NCBI RefSeq assembly: GCF_036452155.1 | Contig: NZ_JAWJZY010000001.1 | Direction: 5' to 3' (one strand) | DNA from: Sorlinia euscelidii | GTDB taxonomy: Bacteria; Pseudomonadota; Alphaproteobacteria; Acetobacterales; Acetobacteraceae | Length of the DNA stretch: 64,000 nt | Part shown: one piece after another, positions 1 to 8,351 of the stretch | Numbering within the stretch: the first letter of the stretch is position 1 | How the letters are laid out: each line of letters begins with the position of its first letter | Translations under genes and position numbers: made by a program | The notes under the pieces: generated by a model | The model's database searches: none | The model's input: only the letters and a program-made list of their open reading frames with translations | What the model was told of the DNA's origin: nothing

Positions 1-519
1 CCAGATCGCCGACGGGATCGTAACCCCGGCGCAACTCCTCTCACCCGTTCTTTATCCGGAACTGACGCGTCTGCGCGCGGAAAGAAACTGGAAGGGCCTG
101 GCCCGCGTCACCTGGAAGATTTTCGCCATTCTCTGCGCGGTCTCCGTCGCGTTGCTGATTGTTTCCGCTCTGGCGGGGGGAAGATATTTGCTTTGATGCT
201 GCATTTGCACGTCAAGGGAAGCACCCATTATATATCGATCATGCTCGTGGCCGCGGCGTTCAGCCTGCTGATCGTCCCGCTGGAGCCGATGCTGATTGTC
301 ATGGGGCACGTGTCGCGTCTGGTGCGTGCGCGCTCTATCCTGCTTCTTCTCTATTTCCCGATATTGGTGGTGCTGACGCGCAGGTTCTCGCTCACCGGCG
401 CGTGTTACACGGCAGCCATCTGCAATTTCGCCGTGCTGATTTACTGGGTCTGGAGTGCGCGACGATGTACGCGCCGGGCCATAAAAGGCCGGACGCACGC
501 CCAGCCGACGCCATCGTGA
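1..519 (+). CDS. Oligosaccharide flippase-like membrane protein, 3' part, frameshifted
   Basis: This is the C-terminal part of a polytopic membrane protein of the Wzx/MATE-like flippase type; the start lies outside the window. Reading begins in frame 2 (residues QIADGIVTPAQLL...) and runs into a stop at 194-196. Frame 1 then continues with hydrophobic helices (LVAAAFSLLIVPLEPMLIV, ILLLLYFPILVVLT) to the stop at 517-519. One extra G in the G6 run at 175-180 joins the two frames. The family moves lipid-linked sugar units across the inner membrane. The gene is convergent with the next one, with a single base between them. The family call rests on helix pattern and the conserved Leu/Pro-Glu-Leu region, so it is moderate. 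Confidence 0.55.
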   Translation, partial: PDRRRDRNPGATPLTRSLSGTDASARGKKLEGPGPRHLEDFRHSLRGLRRVADCFRSGGGKIFALMLHLHVKGSTHYISIMLVAAAFSLLIVPLEPMLIVMGHVSRLVRARSILLLLYFPILVVLTRRFSLTGACYTAAICNFAVLIYWVWSARRCTRRAIKGRTHAQPTPS

Positions 520-520
520 T

Positions 521-1441
521 TCAGGCGTTTCGGCTGCGTTGCGCCGCACGGTTTCGGAGGGCGCGACGGGCTTCGATGATGAGCAGATTGGGCGAGAGCG
601 TGCGTTTTTTGACGTCAAAAAAAGTCAGGTCGCCACAGGCGGAGAGTGTGTGGAGCCCTTCAAGATAAGGCGCGAAATCGGGAGCTGGATTGAGACGCGG
701 CCCGCAGGAGAGCTTGACGGAAGCGGGGCTTAAACTGTCAAACCATAAGGGCCGGATGCCACGCCCGTAACCCCCTACGCAATCCTGAACCGGCAGCATC
801 ACCTGGCCATCAATCTCGACCGCCATTCCGCCCGGTCGGGCACTGGCGTGATCGACCCGTATCGGGTTGCCGGCATGGCGCGTCCAGTGCCCTGTCAGGC
901 GATTTGCATAGGCGCAATGCAATGCATTGACCCCGTTTTGCACAGCGTGAAGCGGCGTGTAAAACAGCCACCACATGCCGTGGAAATTCAGCATCGTTGC
1001 GTCAATGGCAACGTCCTCACCGAGCGCGATATCGCATGTTGCCTCCCACTCATCCGGGAAGGTCCGGGCGCGGTAAAGTGTCAGTTTACCGGATTGGAAG
1101 GCCTCCGGCAGCATCCAGATCTCTCCATCTGACGCGAAAACCTGCGGGTAGGATAAGTGCCAGGGCTTTTCGAGGACAATACGCGACTCGATGACGCGCC
1201 CCTTCGCATCAAGTGCCGCCCACTCAATGCGCCCATGGCGGTCCCGGTAATCAAACACTTCACTGAAAAGATGCAGGCTGTCCCCCAGCCGCAAGCCGAA
1301 TGGATCGGCCCGAAACTGGTAGGAACGGGGCATGTCGGGAAGCCAGGTGACATCGAACCCGGAGAAACCGCCCATCGTCACAATGTCATCGACCGGCGCA
1401 AAGCAAAGTCCGGTGCGCCAGATATCTTTTTTGATCGCCAT
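521..1441 (-). CDS. Beta-propeller (GH43-like / GINT1 N-terminal-like) protein of an envelope polysaccharide locus
   Basis: A 306-residue soluble protein with no signal peptide. It has repeated Trp/Asp/Gly-rich segments (FRADPFGLRL, HLFSEVFDY, WHLSYPQVF, WMLPEAFQSG, WWLFYTP, HARPGG-like RPGGMAV) typical of the five-bladed propeller of GH43-type enzymes. It is closest to the domain found at the N-terminus of glucosamine inositolphosphorylceramide transferases and in bacterial formyltransferase-linked LPS proteins. The domain presumably binds or modifies a sugar. It stands alone here, without a fused transferase. Being convergent with a flippase supports a role in surface polysaccharide. The exact reaction cannot be read from the sequence. 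Confidence 0.5.
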   Translation of the reverse strand: MAIKKDIWRTGLCFAPVDDIVTMGGFSGFDVTWLPDMPRSYQFRADPFGLRLGDSLHLFSEVFDYRDRHGRIEWAALDAKGRVIESRIVLEKPWHLSYPQVFASDGEIWMLPEAFQSGKLTLYRARTFPDEWEATCDIALGEDVAIDATMLNFHGMWWLFYTPLHAVQNGVNALHCAYANRLTGHWTRHAGNPIRVDHASARPGGMAVEIDGQVMLPVQDCVGGYGRGIRPLWFDSLSPASVKLSCGPRLNPAPDFAPYLEGLHTLSACGDLTFFDVKKRTLSPNLLIIEARRALRNRAAQRSRNA

Positions 1442-1545
1442 GTTTAACCCGGTCCCTTCATGACTTGCCGATGGCCCACCCCGAAGCGCTCAATGGTGCG
1501 ACCGGGGTCATGTCGAGGCAGATCGGCCAATCCGGCCGCGTCGCC

Positions 1546-1983
1546 TCACTTTGGATCGATATGATAAACGCAGTGGGCGATATTTTGCTGCACACGTGCC
1601 GAAATCAAGATTTGGGAGGCATCGGCCCCCGCCGCGCGCATGACTGTCAGTAAGGATCGTAATGTCGTGTCACTGGCATGGCCTAACTGATCAGCCTGCC
1701 CCTTCAGATCAATGGGCGCCGGGCAGGTGGCCTGCACCACGAAGAGAAGCTGCGCGTTACGCGCCAAGGCAAATTTGACGGATTTTGTGACGACCGGCGC
1801 CCAATCATCCTCAGGCGTATCATCGGAGAATTTGATGAAGGGTGCTGGCGCGGGCTGGATGATGACAGGCTTGCGCGGTGGTTCAGGGCGGCGACCCGCA
1901 TGGGCGTCAAACCATCGTTGCCCTGGAGGTGCGCAACTGCTCAGAAGGATGAGCATCCCGCAAGTGACCGGTGCGGCGCGCAT
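1546..1983 (-). CDS. Putative lipoprotein of unknown function
   Basis: The ATG at 1983 places a classical lipoprotein signal at the N-terminus: a short Arg region, then CGMLILLSSC with the lipobox Cys. The open frame extends upstream to 2085, but that would bury the signal, so the internal start is preferred. The mature part has a Pro-rich linker and then a compact domain of about 90 residues with two Cys (ATCPAP and AHCVYH) that could form a disulfide. I do not recognise the family. It lies upstream of the beta-propeller gene on the same strand, 104 bases away. It may be an outer-membrane or periplasmic accessory protein, which is inference. Confidence 0.5.
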   Translation of the reverse strand: MRAAPVTCGMLILLSSCAPPGQRWFDAHAGRRPEPPRKPVIIQPAPAPFIKFSDDTPEDDWAPVVTKSVKFALARNAQLLFVVQATCPAPIDLKGQADQLGHASDTTLRSLLTVMRAAGADASQILISARVQQNIAHCVYHIDPK

Positions 1984-2212
1984 GATATAGGCGACGCAGG
2001 ATGACACATCGACCAGCCAATTCCGCCTTGGGGCAAGATTTTTATCCATCATGAGAAATGTGCGGTGATTTCCGAAGATCGGCAAGCAGAAACCTGCAGA
2101 CTGAACGGTTTTTTCACAATTTGATGCTTTTCAACAGCCCCACCTCTTAACACAGCGTGGGAAAATGTTAGGTTAGGGCGGCAAAACAGAGTTTGTGAGG
2201 CTGGAGGATATC

Positions 2213-3232
2213 ATGGCGACAAAGATCGCTATAAATGGTTTTGGACGTATTGGGCGGCTTGTTCTTCGTAGTATTATTGAAAGTGGCCGCACCGATGTCG
2301 TCCCCGTTGCGATCAACGATCTCGGCAGTGTGGCGGAGAATGCCCATCTGCTCGCCTATGACAGCGTCCATGGACGGCTCCCCGCTGATGTGAGGGCGGA
2401 GGGCGACAAGCTGATCATCTCCGCGAATGGTCGGCAGTGGGACCCTATCCATGTATCGGCTGAGCGTGACCCGACAGCCGTGCCATTTAAAGGCGTGGAT
2501 GTGGCGATGGAATGCACCGGGCTTTTCACTTCCAAGGAAAAAGCTTCGGCCCTTCTGAAGGCCGGTGCGCGTAAGGTCATTATTTCCGCCCCCGGGACGG
2601 ACGTTGATGCGACGATCGTTTATGGCGTTAATAATGCCATGCTCACGCCGGATATGACCGTGATTTCCAACGCTTCCTGCACGACGAACTGCCTCGCGCC
2701 GGTTGCTAAAATCCTGGATGAGACGATTGGCATCACATGTGGTTATATGGTGACCATTCACTCCTTTACGGGTGATCAGCGCACGGTCGATACGCATCAT
2801 CGTGACCCCCGTCGCGCGCGCGCGGCCTCCCTCAACATGATCCCGACCTCAACCGGCGCCGCGAAGGCGATCGGCCTCGTCCTGCCCCATCTGAAGGGAC
2901 GGCTGGATGGCACATCAATCCGTGTGCCTACGCCGAACGTTTCAGTTGTATCGCTGGATATCGTGCCGACACGCACGCCAGCTTCGGTGCAGGAGATCAA
3001 TGACGCGATGCGAAAGGCGTCCGAGGGGCCTCTCAAAGGCATTCTGGCCTATAATGAGGCACCACTCGTCAGTGGTGACTTCAATCATAGTCCAGCCTCT
3101 TCAACCTTCGATGCAACGCAGACATCATTGGTGGATGGCGGCAAAATGGTGCGCGTCTGCGCATGGTATGACAATGAGTGGGGCTTCTCAAACCGTATGT
3201 CGGACACAGCCGCACTTTTCGCGAGCCTGTAA
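2213..3232 (+). CDS. gap: Glyceraldehyde-3-phosphate dehydrogenase
   Basis: Type I GAPDH, 339 residues, which is normal length. It interconverts glyceraldehyde 3-phosphate and 1,3-bisphosphoglycerate with NAD(P). The N-terminal Rossmann motif INGFGRIGR is at residues 7-15, the catalytic Cys156 sits in SNASCTTNC, and the usual TIHSFTGDQ, PTSTGAAKA and WYDNEWG blocks follow. The ATG at 2213 is chosen because a good ribosome site (ctggagg, 2201-2207) lies just upstream; the frame also opens at a GTG at 2195. pgk follows after 14 bases, giving the classic gap-pgk pair. In acetic acid bacteria this pair would serve mainly triose metabolism and gluconeogenesis, which is known of the group and not seen here. 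Confidence 0.97.
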   Translation: MATKIAINGFGRIGRLVLRSIIESGRTDVVPVAINDLGSVAENAHLLAYDSVHGRLPADVRAEGDKLIISANGRQWDPIHVSAERDPTAVPFKGVDVAMECTGLFTSKEKASALLKAGARKVIISAPGTDVDATIVYGVNNAMLTPDMTVISNASCTTNCLAPVAKILDETIGITCGYMVTIHSFTGDQRTVDTHHRDPRRARAASLNMIPTSTGAAKAIGLVLPHLKGRLDGTSIRVPTPNVSVVSLDIVPTRTPASVQEINDAMRKASEGPLKGILAYNEAPLVSGDFNHSPASSTFDATQTSLVDGGKMVRVCAWYDNEWGFSNRMSDTAALFASL

Positions 3233-3246
3233 GGGAAGGTAGAGCA

Positions 3247-4463
3247 ATGGGCACGTTACGTACGCTGAATCATCTTTCACCGGAGGGCAAGCGCGTGCTG
3301 CTGCGCGCTGACCTCAACGTGCCCGTTCGCGACGGTCAGGTCACGGACACGACGCGCATTGACCGCCTTCTACCCACGATCGATGAATTGGCCCGCAAAG
3401 GGGCGCGTGTCATCGTGCTGAGCCATTTTGATCGGCCCAAGGGTAAGGTCGTGCCGCATATGTCCCTCGGGCCGATTGCGGAAATTATTTCCGCGCGCCT
3501 GAAACGTGACGTGCATTTTGTGCCCAACTGCATTGGCCCGGAGGTGGAACAGGCGGTTGCCCGGCTGAAGGATACGGAAGTCCTTCTACTGGAAAATACC
3601 CGTTTCTATGAAGGGGAAGAGGCAAACGACCCGGAATTCTCCGCCATGCTGGCGAGGCTGGGCGATGTTTTCGTCAATGACGCCTTCTCCGCCGCACATC
3701 GCGCCCATGCCTCGACAGAGGGTGTTGCCCGCCATCTGCCCTCTTTCGCGGGTCGCCTGATGGAAGCGGAACTCAGCGCACTTTCCACCGCGCTCGAAAA
3801 TCCGGACCGGCCTGTTGGCGCCCTGATCGGCGGCGCAAAAATCTCTACGAAGCTTGATCTGATCGGCAATCTGCTTGAAAAAGTTGATGTGCTGTTCATT
3901 GGCGGGGCGATGGCCAACACGTTCCTCGCCGCGCAGGGTGTCGCGATCGGGAAATCGCTTCAGGAAGCCGATATGCATGAGACGGCGCGCGATATCCTGA
4001 CCAAGGCGCGTGAAAATAACTGCGAGGTTGTCCTCCCCGTCGATGTCGTTATCGCGGAGAAATTCGAGAAAAACGCGCCGTCAAGCGTTTGTAAGACGAG
4101 CGACATCCCTGGTGATAAAATGGTTCTCGATGCAGGGCCTGAAACCATCTCCCTCATTACAGCCAAATTAAAAGACCTGAAGACGCTTGTCTGGAATGGC
4201 CCGCTTGGCGCGTTCGAAATCGCGCCTTTCGACAAGGCAACGGTCGCTGTCGCGCAGGAAGCCGCCGCCTTGACGAAATCAGGCGAATTGAAAACGATTG
4301 CCGGGGGGGCGATACCGTCTCAGCGCTTCGTCATGCCGGGGTCGTGCATGATATGACCTATGTCTCGACGGCAGGCGGCGCTTTTCTGGAGTGGCTCGAG
4401 GGCAAACTCCTTCCCGGGATCACGATTTTGACGGACGCCGCCCAGCACGTCATCCCGCTTTAA
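3247..4463 (+). CDS. pgk: Phosphoglycerate kinase, frameshifted near the 3' end
   Basis: It transfers phosphate between 1,3-bisphosphoglycerate and ADP. The N-terminal block RADLNVPV, the NDAFSAAHRAHAST loop and the GGAKISTKLDLI and WNGPLGAFE motifs are all present. The frame stops early at 4356 with an out-of-frame tail. One extra G in the G7 run at 4303-4309 restores the expected end: TIAGGGDTVSALRHAG, then DMTYVSTAGGAFLEWLEG, ending at 4463 (405 residues, normal for the family). The broken segment carries the nucleotide-binding C-terminal GGGD loop, so the enzyme would be dead if the shift were real. A sequencing error is more likely. It follows gap in the same operon. Confidence 0.95.
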
Positions 4464-4572
4464 AGCGTCAGGTCGGCGAAACGGGGTCTTCATTCCATTT
4501 TCGCCAAGGCCTTTCGGCGCGGATCAGCATTGCCTTTTCAGCAATTTGCTGCCGGCATACGCTGCGCCCCTT

Positions 4573-5688
4573 TCAAATGTAATGTTCGGAGAGGGGTGCG
4601 AAGCCGTTGAAACCTTGAGATGAATAGGTCGAAACATAAGCGCCCGCGGCGAGAAGCGCCACGCGGTCGCCTTCTTTCAAATCTGACGGCAGCGACACTT
4701 TATTTTTCTGGTAGATTATATCCACCCCATCACAGGTAGGCCCGGCAAGGACAAAAGGACGTTGCGGCGCCTGCTGCCGGAGGGACACAATGTCGTAGCG
4801 GATGGCCTCATCCTCCGTTTCCGCCAAGCCGCCGAAACGCCCGATATCAAGATAGAGCCAATGCCCTTCCTGCCCCGGAAGCTCCCGCCGCGCATTCAGC
4901 ACCACCTCACTACATACGATCCCGGCTTCAGCAACAAGGTAACGGCCAGGCTCTGACATGATGAAGGGCCGCGCCGCCCCGAACGCCGCCGTCAGGGCCG
5001 CATCAATTTCAGCCGCAAATTGCTCGATTTCCGGCACCGGGGCGCGATATTGAACGGGGAAACCGCCGCCAATATTGAGCATGGTCAGTTTGATACCGCG
5101 CTTCGCAACATCTTGAAAAATGCGTGCCGCCTGATGGATCGCGTCAAGATAGGCAGCGGGAGAGCCCTGCTGACTTCCAACATGAAATGAGACGCCATCG
5201 GGAATAAGTCCCAGATCCGGGGCTTTGCATAGCAAAGAAGCACAGCTTTTCGCAGACGCCCCGAATTTCTGAGAAAGAGGCCAATCCGCGCCCTCATTAT
5301 CAACCCCAAGGCGCGTGTAGATTTTCGCTCCCGGAGCATGTTGCGCGATCTTCTGGAGTTCCTCATCACTGTCGCAAACGAACAATTTGATACCGAGAGA
5401 CGCGGCCTCTGCGATCGATGCTGATTTCTTGATCGGATTACCGAAGGAAATATCCGTCGGCGCACAGCCAGCCGCCAGACATTGACGCACTTCCTCAATG
5501 GAAGCCGCATCAAAACCCGCTTTAGCGCGCACCAGCGTTTTTAAAATGGGTGCGGCGGGGTTGGCTTTGACCGCGTAAAAAACTTTCGCCCACGGCATCG
5601 CTTCAACCATCCGCCGATATTGCTTGGCGACACGGTCGAGATCCACAGCGAGGTAAGGTGTTGGCAAGGCACCTTCTGAGAAAAACAT
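4573..5688 (-). CDS. Ornithine/lysine decarboxylase, alanine-racemase fold (eukaryotic-type ODC)
   Basis: PLP-dependent fold-III decarboxylase, 371 residues, making putrescine from ornithine (some relatives also accept lysine). The PLP lysine is Lys41 in FYAVKANP. The SFHVGSQ motif, the Gly-rich LNIGGGFP loop, EPGRYLVA and the catalytic GPTCDGVD Cys (about residue 319) from the second protomer are all present. The frame extends to 5745, but the ATG at 5688 matches family N-termini. It is last in a minus-strand operon after speD and speE, so putrescine and the aminopropyl donor for spermidine are made from one unit. Only a biochemical test would separate ornithine from lysine preference. Confidence 0.92.
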   Translation of the reverse strand: MFFSEGALPTPYLAVDLDRVAKQYRRMVEAMPWAKVFYAVKANPAAPILKTLVRAKAGFDAASIEEVRQCLAAGCAPTDISFGNPIKKSASIAEAASLGIKLFVCDSDEELQKIAQHAPGAKIYTRLGVDNEGADWPLSQKFGASAKSCASLLCKAPDLGLIPDGVSFHVGSQQGSPAAYLDAIHQAARIFQDVAKRGIKLTMLNIGGGFPVQYRAPVPEIEQFAAEIDAALTAAFGAARPFIMSEPGRYLVAEAGIVCSEVVLNARRELPGQEGHWLYLDIGRFGGLAETEDEAIRYDIVSLRQQAPQRPFVLAGPTCDGVDIIYQKNKVSLPSDLKEGDRVALLAAGAYVSTYSSQGFNGFAPLSEHYI

Positions 5689-5823
5689 TTTCAATTTGGG
5701 GTCATAATCGGCCCTCCTCAAAATAAAAAAGCAGTATCGGATCAATGAAGCACCCTCACCGCGCGCGCAGCGTCTCGCTGGACGCTTCGGGAATGATCCT
5801 CAACGCGGCGATGAAGGTAAATT

Positions 5824-6690
5824 TCACCTCTGGGGAAGGCAGCGATCAATATAAGGTGGCAGGGCGAAAGCGGCATTCTGCACGGAAGGCGACCAGTAAA
5901 ATGCGTCACTTTTCAAACCGGCAGCGTGCGCGCGCGCGGCGATTTCCGACGTGGCGGGCAAAGTCAGATTGGCGTCCTTGCTGGCAAAGCCCAACGCCAT
6001 AAAGCCCCCGACATAAGTCGGCATGGAAACGACATAAGCCGAGACATGCGGGAAGAACTGCCGACGGCGACGGCTCGTCACCTCCAGCTCTTCACTCTGC
6101 ATGAAAGGCACGCCGCACTGATTAACGATGATACCGCGGGGCGATAAAATGCGCGCGCATTCCTGGTAAAATTCATCCGTGAACAATACTTCCCCGACAC
6201 CGATCGGATCGGTCGAGTCCACAATAATCACGTCAAAAGACGCATCCTGGGCTTTGGCGACATAAGCAATGCCATCACCGACAATGACCTCTGCACGCGG
6301 ATCTTCCCATGACGCGCCCCCCACTTGCGGCATGAAGCGTTTGGAAAGTTCGATCACGTCAGCATCAATCTCAACCATCACCGCTTTTTCAACCGTGCGA
6401 TGCATGAGGACGTGACGCAGCACGCCCCCGTCACCCGCGCCGATAATCAGCACGCGCTTCGCCGCGCCATGGGTCAGAAGCGGCACATGGGTGATCATCT
6501 CATGATAAGGAAACTCATCTTTTTCCGTAACCTGCACGACGCCATCAAGCAGCAGGACGCGCCCATGATAAGCCGTCTCGAACATTTTAATGTCCTGATA
6601 CGCGCTCTTCTTTTCAACGAGCATTTTCTCGACTTTAAAGCTCTGACACCATGTGGCGTAGAGTGACTCATGGATCCAGTTTTCAGTCAT
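5824..6690 (-). CDS. speE: Spermidine synthase (polyamine aminopropyltransferase)
   Basis: It transfers the aminopropyl group of decarboxylated S-adenosylmethionine to putrescine. It has 288 residues, as in E. coli. The N-terminal beta-strand domain starts with the conserved TENW and ends in LLLDGVVQVTEKDEF. The Rossmann domain has IIGAGDGG, VEIDADVIELSK and the substrate-binding VDSTDPIG with its catalytic Asp. It sits between speD (upstream) and the ornithine decarboxylase gene (downstream) on the minus strand, so all three steps of the pathway are co-oriented. Gaps of 92 and 135 bases suggest one transcript with possible internal control. Confidence 0.96.
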   Translation of the reverse strand: MTENWIHESLYATWCQSFKVEKMLVEKKSAYQDIKMFETAYHGRVLLLDGVVQVTEKDEFPYHEMITHVPLLTHGAAKRVLIIGAGDGGVLRHVLMHRTVEKAVMVEIDADVIELSKRFMPQVGGASWEDPRAEVIVGDGIAYVAKAQDASFDVIIVDSTDPIGVGEVLFTDEFYQECARILSPRGIIVNQCGVPFMQSEELEVTSRRRRQFFPHVSAYVVSMPTYVGGFMALGFASKDANLTLPATSEIAARAHAAGLKSDAFYWSPSVQNAAFALPPYIDRCLPQR

Positions 6691-6782
6691 GGCTTACCCT
6701 TAACCCTTGCGACGCAAGGATATGCGCACCGGCAGTCAAACCGGCGCTTATTTCAAAGTGAAGACGTGGAAAATTCAGGCGG

Positions 6783-7253
6783 TCAGACGCCTGTTAGAAC
6801 GCGGCCCCGCCTTAAAAACGAGTCATTGATCCGATCCGCCTTGAAGCAGGATTGCATCACGGGAAGCGTCTTGAGCGGGTCACAGGCCCCGCACATAAAC
6901 ACATCCACCGCTGCAAAACTTCGCTCCGGCCAAGTATGGATCGAGATGTGACTCTCGGCCAGGACAAGCACGCCCGACACCCCGCCATTCGGCGTGAAAT
7001 GGTGAAAATGGCCGTGCAGAATCGTTGCGCCTGCAGCTACAGCCGCATCGCGCAGTGATTTTTCGATAATTTCCGGATCATCGAGATTTTTGGCACCCCA
7101 AAAATCCACGAGAAGATGGTGTCCAGCGAATTGCTCACCATCTCTTTCGATGAAATAATCTTTCTGGACGATGCCAGATTCTGTCGATGTCAGCGCTTTT
7201 TGGTTATCTCTCGGAAAGTCCGATACCATCCCCATTTGAGCAAGTGCGTTCAT
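6783..7253 (-). CDS. speD: S-adenosylmethionine decarboxylase proenzyme
   Basis: Small prokaryotic class 1B AdoMetDC, 156 residues. It self-cleaves to give a pyruvoyl group at Ser101 in LAESHISIHTWPE and decarboxylates AdoMet for spermidine synthesis. The other catalytic residues (His106 in SIHTWPE, Cys121 in FMCGAC) are present. The N-terminus has about 25 residues before the conserved GxxxKDYFIER region, which is a little longer than the shortest members. Starts at 7253 and 7256 are both possible. It is first in the polyamine operon. The 147-base leader to ftsY is AT-rich with a GC-rich segment near the start codon, so regulation in the leader is possible. Confidence 0.95.
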   Translation of the reverse strand: MNALAQMGMVSDFPRDNQKALTSTESGIVQKDYFIERDGEQFAGHHLLVDFWGAKNLDDPEIIEKSLRDAAVAAGATILHGHFHHFTPNGGVSGVLVLAESHISIHTWPERSFAAVDVFMCGACDPLKTLPVMQSCFKADRINDSFLRRGRVLTGV

Positions 7254-7400
7254 CACGTACCCCCAAACCAGTAGACGGCTGCGTTGGGCAAATCGCCCCC
7301 GCTTGTGCCAAGAAGCCGCCCCTTAGCGCCTTCGCTCTTAACAAACAAGTTTTTTATTTAATTGTTGCCGGATTTTCTCAATAAAAACTGATTTTTATCG
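7254..7400 (-). promoter_or_regulatory. AT-rich leader/promoter region of the polyamine operon
   Basis: The gap between ftsY (upstream on the minus strand) and speD holds a perfect AT palindrome: ATAAAAA at 7381-7387 and TTTTTAT at 7392-7398, four bases apart. It could be a weak ftsY terminator or part of the speD promoter. Closer to speD the leader becomes GC-rich with short self-complementary pieces. No known riboswitch consensus is recognised. The promoter role is inferred from position only. Confidence 0.3.
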
Positions 7401-8351
7401 TCACCCGGGTTCATTCAGCCCGACGTTCTGATCAGGTTCATCTTTGATCTGTCCTGCAACCAGGCCCTCGGCAAATTGCAGCGCTGAGAAGGGTTGGAGG
7501 TCATCTGCCTGCTCACCCACACCGACGAAATGCACGGGCAGGCCGAAATTCTCAGCAAGAGCAATCACGACACCCCCGCGGGCGGAGCCATCCAGCTTTG
7601 TGACGACAAGGCCGGACACATTGACAAGCTCTTTGAAGACCCTCACCTGCTCCAGCGCATTCTGGCCGGTCGTCGCATCCAGCACGAGCAGGACGGAATG
7701 CGGTGCCGTCTCATCGATTTTGCGCATGACGCGGATGATTTTTGTCAGCTCATCCATCAGCGCGCCTTTATTATGAAGGCGCCCCGCTGTGTCAATAAAA
7801 ACCAGGTCACACCCATCTTCCCGCGCCTTCTGAATCCCGTCAAAAGCCAGGCCGGCCGCATCCCCGCCCTGTTTCCCAGAGATTACCCGCGCCCCGACAC
7901 GCTGCCCCCAGATCTCCAATTGTTCCGTCGCCGCGGCACGGAAGGTGTCGCCCGCCACAAGCATGGAAGTAAGGTTTTTCCGAGCGAACCATTGGGCCAT
8001 TTTGCCGATTGTGGTCGTCTTGCCCACGCCATTCACCCCAACGACGAGGACGACGTGCGGCTTGTGCGCCACGTTCGGCGTGAAGGGTGTGGCAACGGGC
8101 GCCAGGACGCGCGCGATTTCCTGCGACAGAACGCGGTGGATTTCCTCCGTTGAGACGTCCTTACCGAAGCGTGTCCGACGAAAATCCTGAATGACGCGCG
8201 CCGCGACAGCGGGGCCGAGATCCGCGCCGATCAGCGCATCTTCCAACGCGTTTAAAGCGGCATCGTCCAACGTCCGATGGGTCAATGCCGCGTTGATTTT
8301 CTGGGAGGAGCGATTGAGGCCCTGTTTGAGGCGGGAGAAGAAACTAGCCAT
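7401..8351 (-). CDS. ftsY: Signal recognition particle receptor FtsY
   Basis: SRP GTPase that docks ribosome-nascent-chain complexes to the SecYEG translocon. The chosen start at 8351 gives 316 residues: a short N domain (SRLKQGLNRSS..., four-helix bundle) followed by the G domain with P-loop GVNGVGKTTT (about 105-114), DTFRAAATEQL, the G3 motif DTAGRLHN and the G4 motif TKLDGSARGG. The long acidic A domain of E. coli FtsY is absent, as is common in alphaproteobacteria. The ATG overlaps the end of mtaB by eight bases, which indicates translational coupling in the dapF-mtaB-ftsY unit. The frame is open to 8396, but MASFF is the family-like start. Confidence 0.96.
   Translation of the reverse strand: MASFFSRLKQGLNRSSQKINAALTHRTLDDAALNALEDALIGADLGPAVAARVIQDFRRTRFGKDVSTEEIHRVLSQEIARVLAPVATPFTPNVAHKPHVVLVVGVNGVGKTTTIGKMAQWFARKNLTSMLVAGDTFRAAATEQLEIWGQRVGARVISGKQGGDAAGLAFDGIQKAREDGCDLVFIDTAGRLHNKGALMDELTKIIRVMRKIDETAPHSVLLVLDATTGQNALEQVRVFKELVNVSGLVVTKLDGSARGGVVIALAENFGLPVHFVGVGEQADDLQPFSALQFAEGLVAGQIKDEPDQNVGLNEPG

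Noticed and set aside
193..519. Separate small membrane protein at the left edge
   Set aside because: It continues a frame-2 protein after one G is added at 175-180, so it is the end of a flippase, not an independent gene.
4473..4551. Terminator between pgk and the ornithine decarboxylase gene
   Set aside because: The GGCGAAA/TTTCGCC arms are far apart, and the CAGCAATTTGCTG palindrome is short with no T run. Not convincing.
5745..6002. Plus-strand ORF across the speE/ODC junction
   Set aside because: It is the mirror of real minus-strand genes, with no family motifs and an Arg-rich composition.
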